NCBI GenBank assembly: GCA_032718475.1
Contig: JAUCBJ010003352.1
Coordinates: forward strand, 1 to 28,654
Length of the DNA: 28,654 bases
Direction of reading: 5' to 3'
From: Nemertoderma westbladi
Taxonomy: Eukaryota > Xenacoelomorpha > Nemertodermatida > Nemertodermatidae
Positions 8,880-15,690 of the stretch are shown here, piece after piece. The position numbers and the translations under genes were made by a program. The notes beneath the pieces were generated by a model that saw nothing but the letters and a program-made list of their open reading frames with translations, searched no databases and was not told the DNA's origin. Within the stretch, counting starts at the first letter, position 1. Each line of letters opens with the position of its first letter.

Positions 8880-10838
8880 CTATTTACTAATATTGGGTGG
8901 AGATTTGTAGTCTCCTGTCTCGTTTCTAGTCTCCTCAAGGAGCACGAGACGTTGTACAGGTCTGTCTACGGTACGACCGTCGATAGTCCTTACAGTAACT
9001 GTCCTCACTACACCACATGTAGGGTGCGTGGTCAAAATGACTCCAGTCAGCCAAAACCGTCTTTTCAGATTGGCTTCAGCCAATAAAACGTGGTCACCAC
9101 GTCTTAAACATCGGGTATTAAGATACCAAGAGGTTCTGGTCGAAATAGAGGGCAAATAATATTTCTGCCATATTTCCCAGAATTTATTTGCAAGCAATTG
9201 AGTGATTTTCCAAGCTTTGTTGCCGTATCCGTCACTATCAACGGGTACCGAAATGGGCAACAATGTCGTCGGCGCCTGCATAAGCAGGTGCGCTGGTGTC
9301 AAGGCAAACTGTGCGTCGTTATTGTCTGGGATCAAAGCAATCGGTCTAGTGTTCAAAATCGCTTCGATTTCTATTAACAACGTCGTCAGTTGGTCGTCTG
9401 TCAATATGTGTTGCGTCGGTACTACTTTAGCCATAGCTGTTTTAATTGAACCAATCAGCCTTTCCCAAACGCCGCCTCTCCACGGACTGTCTGGAGTATT
9501 GAAATACCAAACAATTCGGTGAGGACGTAGTTCCTCGGAAATCTGGTTTTGGTCCAACTTTCTCAAAGCTCTGGTTATCTCGTTCCGTGCACCCACAAAG
9601 TTTGTCCCTTGGTCGCAGTAAATGGATTTGACCAATCCACGTCTAGCGATAAATCGCCGTAAGGCTAGGATAAAGGCATTGGTGGTCAAGTCTGTCACTC
9701 GCTCTATATGGACAGCTCTGCTGGCCATGCAAGTGAAGATCAATCCCCAACGTTTTACCTGTACCCTTCCGCGTTTCGCGATTATGGGTCCAAAACAGTC
9801 TATCCCTGTCTCAGTGAAAGGGGGTCTAAATGCCTGTAATCTAGCTAATGGTAGTTCACTCATTTCTTGGTGTCCTATCCTCGCGTGCACCTTCTTACAA
9901 ATAATGCAGATCCGTGTTACCGAACTCAGTGCCTTACTAGGTCTAATCAGTACAAACCTCGAGCGTAAGTGTGATAGACAGTGGTGTCTACCCACGTGTT
10001 TGAGTTGTACATGTGCGTCCAGTATCATAGCGCGCTGTAATTCATGGTGTTGCGGTATGATGATAGGATACCTAAAGTCAAGTGCAAAGTCGATGTTTTG
10101 GAGTCTGGACTTCTGACAAAGTAAGCCCCGGTAAATAATCGGACTCGAACTCAAAATTGGTGAAGACTTAATCTGTTTACCTTGGTTGATCGCTGTGAAC
10201 TCTCGTGCGAAATATCGCAATTGATAATGTCTAATGATATCAACTTCGCAATGACCAACTTCCCTTAAGGTAAGTCTTCTAGGAAAGTCGCGTTTGCCTC
10301 TGGCATATTGTCTCAATCGTTTGAGCCATGCTAACTTGCGGCATGCGTCAGTCCATGATCTAGTTAGGTTTACTATCCGGTCAACGTAAGTGTTAGTGAC
10401 GTCATCAGGTAAGGTATAGTCGTATTGTGGATACTTGTCTGGACTTGGTAGGCCCATGGGCCTTCCGGTAGGTTTGTCTGAGTCCCCAAGTACGTCAATC
10501 TCTATGGTCTTACCTTTACCGTCCGCACCTAATGTGTCGACTGGCAGTAACGGTTTCAACTCTACAGTACCAGTGTGTTCCTGTGAGCCTGTAAGCTTCC
10601 TAACCTTAGTCACACGTTTACCTGTAGGTGGTAAGTCAAGTACTTTCCTTGAGCGGAGTGTGATCGCTGTGGCCACACCTTTGTCGTCCAAAGAAGTCAA
10701 ATTTGGTAAGTCTCTAAATGTCCACTCCAATGGGTCTTTTAGTGGAGTGTCTGGTAGACAGTCTGGTGAAGCGTCCGGTGAACAGTCTGGTGAGACGTCT
10801 GGTGAGACATAGCGCGGAACATCCGGCGAAATGTCTTG
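8880..10838 (-). CDS. BEL/Pao Pol C-terminal part: integrase
   Basis: This frame continues from RNase H; a TGA at 10841-10839 separates them and the first ATG afterwards is at 10730. Residues counted from that ATG: a linker with GRPMGLP (89-95, a hairpin-module copy); zinc-binding HHCC with H240, H245 or H249 and C275-x2-C278; catalytic core D311 (DCFGP), D373 (YCDQGTNFVG) and E423 (VWERLIGSIK), all present; then a C-terminal segment (WKITQLLANKFWEIWQKYYL; RRGDHVLLAE) typical of the DUF5641-like end of BEL integrases. It would insert element cDNA, making the 5-bp duplication seen at the element ends. It is the best-preserved domain of B. Translation from its own ATG, rather than as part of Pol, is not known. 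Confidence 0.93.
   Translation of the reverse strand, partial: QDISPDVPRYVSPDVSPDCSPDASPDCLPDTPLKDPLEWTFRDLPNLTSLDDKGVATAITLRSRKVLDLPPTGKRVTKVRKLTGSQEHTGTVELKPLLPVDTLGADGKGKTIEIDVLGDSDKPTGRPMGLPSPDKYPQYDYTLPDDVTNTYVDRIVNLTRSWTDACRKLAWLKRLRQYARGKRDFPRRLTLREVGHCEVDIIRHYQLRYFAREFTAINQGKQIKSSPILSSSPIIYRGLLCQKSRLQNIDFALDFRYPIIIPQHHELQRAMILDAHVQLKHVGRHHCLSHLRSRFVLIRPSKALSSVTRICIICKKVHARIGHQEMSELPLARLQAFRPPFTETGIDCFGPIIAKRGRVQVKRWGLIFTCMASRAVHIERVTDLTTNAFILALRRFIARRGLVKSIYCDQGTNFVGARNEITRALRKLDQNQISEELRPHRIVWYFNTPDSPWRGGVWERLIGSIKTAMAKVVPTQHILTDDQLTTLLIEIEAILNTRPIALIPDNNDAQFALTPAHLLMQAPTTLLPISVPVDSDGYGNKAWKITQLLANKFWEIWQKYYLPSISTRTSWYLNTRCLRRGDHVLLAEANLKRRFWLTGVILTTHPTCGVVRTVTVRTIDGRTVDRPVQRLVLLEETRNETGDYKSPPNISK
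10447..10466 (-). repeat. 20-bp hairpin module, covarying copy in the integrase linker
   Basis: + strand GGTAGGCCCATGGGCCTTCC. The outer seven bases on each side equal the consensus, but the central six (TCGCAA) are replaced by the palindrome CCATGG. In sense RNA the innermost U-A pair is replaced by C-G, with loop CAUG. It is read in frame as GRPMGLP. Confidence 0.85.
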
Positions 10839-11170
10839 TCATCGGTCCCAAAGTCTGTCTGGCGTAACTTCTGTCAGAAAGTCTGGTCCAAAGTCTGGTC
10901 CAAAGTCTGGTCCAAAGTCTGGTGGACAGTCTGTCGAGATGTCTGGTGGAAAGTCTGGTGAGACGTCCGGTAGACATTCTGTCGAGAGTTCCATGAAACA
11001 ATCTGGCGAACAATCCGGAGAACAATCTGGTGTCGCTTCTGGTGAATAATCTGGCGAGTAATCTGGTGAACAATCCGGCGAAACGTCTGGTGAAATCTCC
11101 CGCGGAACATCCGGCGAAGGATTCGTACAAGCGTCTGGTCGAATGTCTGGAGAGACGTCTGGCGTAATGT
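10738..11170 (-). repeat. 12-bp tandem repeat encoding S-P-D-x between RNase H and integrase
   Basis: On the + strand the unit is like gtctggtgaaca, repeated about thirty times with variation and with an almost perfect run near 10880-10925 (PDFG units). In the Pol frame it encodes SPDV, SPDC, SPDY, PDFG and similar tetrapeptides. One TGA stop (10841-10839) lies inside. It looks like an expandable linker of low sequence constraint; the period is a multiple of three, so length changes keep the frame. Confidence 0.9.
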
Positions 11171-12149
11171 CAGGTCTGGCGTCCAGGTCATCAGATTTCG
11201 TCCGTCCTTGTTTGCTCTTGACCTTGGCGTTGGCTTTCGCTTTGGACTTGACAACCTTGTCGATTTTTATCTCGGCACCCTCTGGTATGGTGTTGGTTGT
11301 CGCATCGAATAACGGTGGCCATTCGTCTGATGGTCGCTGTAGGAAGTCAGGTCCTCTAAACCAAAAGGATTTATTGTCCGGTTTACAAAAGTCAAGCGGT
11401 TGCATCCCCCGTGACGCGATGTCAGCTGGGTTCAGCTTCCCTGGACAGTGACGCCAATCTTGTTTGAGCGACCGGTCTAATATTTCAGCCCGTCTGTTGT
11501 CTACGAAAGTCTTGAACTCAAACGCTTCGTTGTTTATGTACCAAAGTACCAACGTCGCATCCGTCCAATATGTGAACTTCAAGTTAGCCTCCAGCTCGCA
11601 TTGAACTAGACTGACAATATCGGTGGATATCGTCCCGGCTTGCAGCTCCCCACGAGGTACAGTCATATACTTCAATGGCATTGTTCTAGCCCTTGAAGTA
11701 ACGAGAGATACATCGTAGCTGTCCGATGTCACTTGTCGCCTAAGGAATAAGGTAACCCCCAATCCATCCTTGCTAGCGTCACTAAAGCTGTGAAGCTCTA
11801 AATCGGCAGGAAAGGTGGTTTGCAAAGGAAAGTATACCCTCGGTATGGTATAGTCTTGTAGGAACGTCAGTTGGGCTTCCCAGTCCCTCCATCGCTCAGC
11901 TAACTTTTCTGGGATGGGATCGTCCCATTCCAGTCCGGCTTGCCAAATGCTACGGAGTATGATCCTAGCATGTAGGATCACTGGACTAATGAAACACAAT
12001 GGGTCATACAATCGACTCATGGTCGATAAGCAAGTCCTCTTAGTGAGAGGTCTAGTCTGGTCGTTGGACCTTACACGTACCCTAAAATTGTCGGTGTTAG
12101 GGTCCCAACTAAGTCCTAATACTTTGGTCGTCGGCAGAGGTTCTAGGTC
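10839..12149 (-). pseudogene. BEL/Pao Pol: RT thumb/connection and RNase H
   Basis: The frame (mod-3 equal to that of integrase) is open from just after a TAA (12152-12150) to the TGA at 10841-10839. An ATG at 12020 starts MSRLYDPLCFISPVILHARI, the conserved RT-end motif of BEL elements (SRLYDPLG-like). RNase H residues counted from that ATG: D81 (FSDASKDG), E125 (VPRGELQAG), D154 (YWTDATLVL) and D200 (LNPADIASRG), a complete D-E-D-D set. The segment after about residue 260 is the S-P-D-x repeat. RNase H removes the RNA strand during cDNA synthesis. It is separated from RT by a frameshift near 12205-12215. Confidence 0.88.
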
Positions 12150-12193
12150 TTAGTCCAAGTCACCTCCGCTGCGATCCATCGGGTCAAATGAGT

Positions 12194-12865
12194 TCACCAG
12201 TTCGGGTTCGTTGTGGAAGCGAACTTCGTCAGGTGAAATCCGCCCTCAGCGAGACAATCCTGGAGTTGGTGTGCTACGGTTGTAGCGCGCTCCAAGGTGT
12301 CACAACTCTTGAGGCCGTCATCCACGTAGAAATCTCGTTCCACGGTCCGAACTACTTCTGGGTCAAATTGGTCTCGTCTGTCTAATGCAGTCTGCTTTAA
12401 GGCGTACATGGTGCAGTTGGGGCTGTCCCTGGCTCCGAATACTCTTACCTGCATTTGGTAAGTTTCTGGCGGAAGTTGTAAGTTTCCGTCCGGATACCAA
12501 AGAAACCTCAAGCTGTCCCTGTCCCGCTCCAAAGCCTTAACCTTGTGAAACATGGCCTCTACGTCACAGGTGAAAGCCACTTTGTGGTGTCTAAAACGCA
12601 TTAGGACTCCCATGAGATAATTATTCATATTCGGCCCGTCCATCAATTCGCTGTTCATAGACATCCCTTGGTAAAGCGCGGCGCAGTCGTTGACTACACA
12701 CACCTTGCCAGGTTTGTCCGGGTGTCGAACAAAATGATGTGGCAGGTAATATGTCTGATCTGTGGTTACCTCGGGATTTAACATCCTAATGGCGCATCCC
12801 TTTTGGAGATACGTCTGAAGTTGCGCATTGTATTGCATTGTAGTTGGACATTCAGAAAAGTGCAT
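12194..12865 (-). pseudogene. BEL/Pao Pol: reverse transcriptase core, with its own ATG after an LTR-like insert
   Basis: The 223-codon frame starts with an ATG (12865-12863) that lies in LTR-derived sequence (MHFSECPTT) and then enters RT at MQYNAQLQTYL. It shows YYLPHHFVRHPDKPGKV, the catalytic Asp D101 (FTCDVEAMFHKV), VFGARDSPNC and YVDD (180-183). It ends by frameshift near 12205-12215, after HLTKFASTTN. The first 46 residues duplicate the end of the upstream Pol frame with three amino-acid differences (K/Q, Y/C, T/S). With the insert upstream it could be a separately expressed Pol half; this is inference. Confidence 0.85.
12702..12838 (-). repeat. 137-bp duplicated RT segment, downstream copy
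   Basis: Matches 13163-13299 with 7 mismatches by eye (about 5%), four of them synonymous. Together they flank the LTR-like insert. Confidence 0.9.
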
Positions 12866-13156
12866 GTTCAGATGTTTATAGTATATTTACAGTTTACAAA
12901 ACTTTATCAAACAGAATTGCCAAATAGTTTCAACAAGAAACATAATAAACTAAGTTTTAACGAAGTGAAGACAAGCTTGAGGCAAGTAAACTAAGGTAGT
13001 GAGTGATATTACAAGAGTGATAACCAAAGGCAAACCAGCCTTTATATACTAAATCTGGGACATAGAATCCACTAGAACTTTCCAGAGTATTCCATGGCCT
13101 CACATTGGAGCAATAAGATATTCCATGCCCTATGATTGTCCCAACTCATCGTTCCA
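12842..13156 (-). mobile_element. LTR-like promoter fragment inserted within pol
   Basis: On the - strand it runs from TGGAACGATGAG to GTCCAACT and aligns with B's own LTR (about 6365-6665 and 20665-20935) at roughly 80% with indels: shared CCAATCAT-type motif, gccattccatgg-like block, TATATAAAGG, TTGTTGAAACTATTTG, TAAACTGTAAA and CTGAACATG. It covers the U3 promoter, start site and first part of R, but not the tRNA-like unit or the long U5. A sense TATA box is at 13048-13041. It is flanked by a 137-bp direct duplication of RT sequence rather than by a short target duplication. Confidence 0.82.
13041..13048 (-). promoter_or_regulatory. TATA box inside pol (LTR-derived)
   Basis: TATATAAA on the - strand aligns with the TATA boxes of both LTRs. 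A start near 13010 would give a leader of about 145 bases before the ATG at 12865, with one short upstream ORF (ATG at 12943). Confidence 0.5.
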
Positions 13157-13162
13157 TGTCAA

Positions 13163-13299
13163 ACCTTGCCAGGTTTGTCCGGGTGTCGAACAAAATGATG
13201 TGGCAGATAATATGTCTGGTCTGAGGTTACCTCGGGATTTAACATCCTAATGGCGTATCCCTTTTTGAGATACGTTTGAAGTTGTGCATTGTATTGCAT
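13163..13299 (-). repeat. 137-bp duplicated RT segment, upstream copy
   Basis: Upstream partner of 12702-12838. It ends the long protease/RT frame at PDKPGKV. Confidence 0.9.
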
Positions 13300-13633
13300 A
13301 TGGGCCGTCTCGTCTCGCAACAATCGCTGCCTTATTGATTTGAGTCGCCTCAAAGCAAGCGGGTAATTGTTAACGAGCTTAGGTTGTCCATTGCGCCACA
13401 ACATACCAACCTCATAGTGGCCATTCGTGGTCTGGCGAATGGTATCTCTCATAATATTTAATGACCGTTTTTCCTGTTCTGACATAGCGGTCTCGTAACT
13501 ACCGGGTTCTGCTGAGTCCTGTTCCAACCATTGAATGGTCCGTTCAGTCAGCAGTCGGTCTAGCGCTGCTTGCACTGCACCATGGTCCTCGTCCACGTCT
13601 TCGTCCGCTGCGGTGGCTAGTGTCAAGGTGTCT

Positions 13634-13653
13634 GGTAGGCTCGCAAGCCTTCC
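13634..13653 (-). repeat. 20-bp hairpin module, coding copy (GRLASLP, third of three)
   Basis: Exact consensus, read in frame as GRLASLP. It is 78 bp from the next copy. Confidence 0.95.
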
Positions 13654-13711
13654 GGTGTCACTAGTCGGCGTCGAATCGTCGTGCGGCGGTTTGACAACTT
13701 CTTGATCTATC

Positions 13712-13731
13712 GGTAGGCTCGCAAGCCTTCC
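13712..13731 (-). repeat. 20-bp hairpin module, coding copy (GRLASLP, second)
   Basis: Exact consensus. Equal 78-bp spacing on both sides shows that these three copies spread by local tandem duplication of a 26-codon unit. Confidence 0.95.
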
Positions 13732-13789
13732 AAGATCAACGACCGGTGTCGAAGCCTGGTGGGTGGGGTCAATGACCTTCGGATTTTTC

Positions 13790-13809
13790 GGTAGGCTGGC
13801 AAGCCTTCC
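13790..13809 (-). repeat. 20-bp hairpin module, coding copy (GRLASLP, first)
   Basis: GGTAGGCTGGCAAGCCTTCC: one change, in the loop (UGCC in sense RNA). The stem is intact. Confidence 0.95.
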
Positions 13810-14642
13810 AAAATCCTCGTTCATCGAGTCATCCACGGCAACAACCCTTTGGTCTTCAGTAGTTAATACAACCTGGTCTACTGCAAGTAGTTGTAAGTCA
13901 GAGGTCCGTGTGGTCATGTCCAGATCAGTTACGTCAGTATCGGTGGCGTCTGCGTTAGCGACGCAAGTCTGTCGTAGTGCCGTCCGTACAATTGGACCAC
14001 AGGAGTGTGAAGGAGAATTATCTATCGTGTTAGTCAATAAACTACACGTACTCAAAACGTCGTCCTCCTGGTCACTTACCTCTAGTGAACGTATTGGTGC
14101 TCTAGTATACCAACCTATGGGAGTTCTACATGCGTAGGGGTTGCCCGCTGTAATAACAGATGGGCGTGTCTCCCATACCTGATGTAAGTTAAACTGGTCT
14201 GTCCCAATTAACATCGCAATGGAACGATAATTAACAGGACATTCCGGTATTCCAAGGTGTCGGAAATACTTACGATCTTCCGGTGATTGCTCTGGCACAG
14301 GGCCGAGCAAGTTACTAAAGTCCTTCGTAGCTGCAAAGGTCAAATTTCTTACCGGAAGTAATGAGCGCTCCTCCTTGCTGTGTTCCGCTTTGGAAAGAAG
14401 AGTGTCTAAGGTTAGTTTTACTCTTGTCACAGGGATCGCTCTCTTACCATGCATGCTGCTTACAGTATACTGAGCAGTCTTACCTTGACTCATGTCCGTA
14501 ACCACGTCGGCTATTTGTTCGTCGACATAGCTATGCGATGACGCAGAGTCTAAGATAGCGTATATACGCTTGCTCCCTCGGGTTCCGGTAATCTTTATAG
14601 GAATCACGCTAAACCCTTTCAATTGGTTCTGTGTGAGGAGCG

Positions 14643-15690
14643 TTATCGAAGGCTGTTCCTCACCTGTATGCACGTAGAAAGTGTCGTCTTCCTCCTCGTC
14701 CGGATCTCGCGCGGCGCACGCTCCTTGTAAAGCGCGTCGCATCTAGCCGCTTTATCTGGATGCTCTCGTCGAAAGCGTCTGGTCGGAGTATGACTAGTTG
14801 TGTGAAGCAACGCGTCATGGTTACGTCCACACAGAGGACATGTATCGTCGCTCGGGCAATCCTTCCGGACGTGTCCTGGCTTCGTACATCTCCAGCAGGA
14901 ATCTAACGATCGAATTTGGAGTCTCCTTTCTTCGATCCCTAACTCCTTAAAAGCGCGACATCCACGAAGTTTATGTCCGCTATGGTTTCTGCCGTTCCGC
15001 TCGCAGTATGAGCATCCCACAAAGTCCGCCGGCAACTGTTGTCGTGGCTGCGTGGTGCCGATAGGCGTCAGAACTTTAGAAGTCTCAGTAGGGGTGGCGT
15101 AGGTAACGGCTTTCGCGTTCGTCGGAAATGGTTTGGTCCGATTTGGCGCAGAAATAGCTATCCCTTCTGCCGAGATATGGTGATCGGTATAGTTCGATCG
15201 AGTCTCGATCACGGCCTCCCGTGAAATCAGTTGGTAGATGTCGGTGAGTTTTAATAACCCTCCGGCCTCTTCACGCTGGTACTCGATGCGTCGCCATTCT
15301 CGTCGGAGTCGATGATGAAGTCGACCGATTATCCTGATGAGAACCATCGGTGCGTTAGCGTACTCGAGTTGTCCAATGGACCGTAAAGTCCCTATAGCAT
15401 TCTTGATTTCGTCCGCGAGTCGTAGAAGATCGATCGGTTTCGAAATGCTGCCTCCTCTACAGAGGTCTTCGATAATGGATTTAGCCATGGCGACGTTACC
15501 TCCGTAAATCGAATATAAACGGTCGTACGCCAACTCAAAGGCATCGGGAACACCAATGAAGGTTTCCGCTAATCGTTTCGGCTCACCAGACAGGACTAGG
15601 AGCAAGTAATTAAACTTCTCCGTCGAGGTGAAAGCACACTTAGTGATCTGGGACTCTACGTAGTCTACCAGTGTGCGCCAGTGTTTCGCG
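14643..15690 (-). pseudogene. BEL/Pao Gag C-terminal part (DUF1759-like capsid and zinc knuckles)
   Basis: The frame is open from about 15690, in a different phase from the upstream Gag frame, pointing to a one-base shift near 15665-15690; the first ATG is at 15605. It contains LLLVLSGEPKRLAETF, AFELAYDRLYSIYGGN and IIGRLHHRLRREWRR, the helical capsid-like segment (DUF1759 family) of BEL Gags. Zinc-binding motifs follow: C198-x2-C201 with downstream His and Cys, a classical CCHC knuckle C237-x2-C240-x4-H245-x4-C250 (CWRCTKPGHVRKDC), and C256-x2-C259 with H263 and H268. These would bind element RNA during particle assembly. The end (after about residue 290) drifts out of frame and the protease continues in another phase. 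Confidence 0.88.

Larger units (their letters stand above)
13159..14742 (-). pseudogene. BEL/Pao Pol: A17-type protease, linker and N-terminal RT
   Basis: The 527-codon frame overlaps the Gag frame by 100 bases in another phase, marking a frameshift. The protease motif is AILDSASSHSYVDEQIA (D65-S-A), of the DSA/DSG type usual in BEL/Pao aspartic proteases. The A17-like signature MLIGTDQFNLHQVWETRP with NPYACRTPIGWY follows. A low-complexity linker carries three 26-residue repeats, each containing GRLASLP (about residues 312, 338 and 364). The frame then enters RT: NGHYEVGMLWRNGQPKLVNN, SLNIMRDTIRQ and LRRLKSIRQRLLRD. It stops at the LTR-like insert. The protease would cut the polyprotein. The start at 14742 is only the first ATG in this frame; the natural protein probably continues from Gag. 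Confidence 0.88.

Noticed and set aside
10831-11049. + strand frames over the S-P-D-x repeat
   Set aside because: They are shadows of the 12-bp repeat, which is open in several frames; the - strand frame is continuous with RNase H and integrase.
13634-13809. Regularly spaced 20-bp palindromes resembling a CRISPR array
   Set aside because: Only three copies, and the intervening sequences are related to each other (26-codon repeat) and in frame within a Pol protein of a eukaryotic element.
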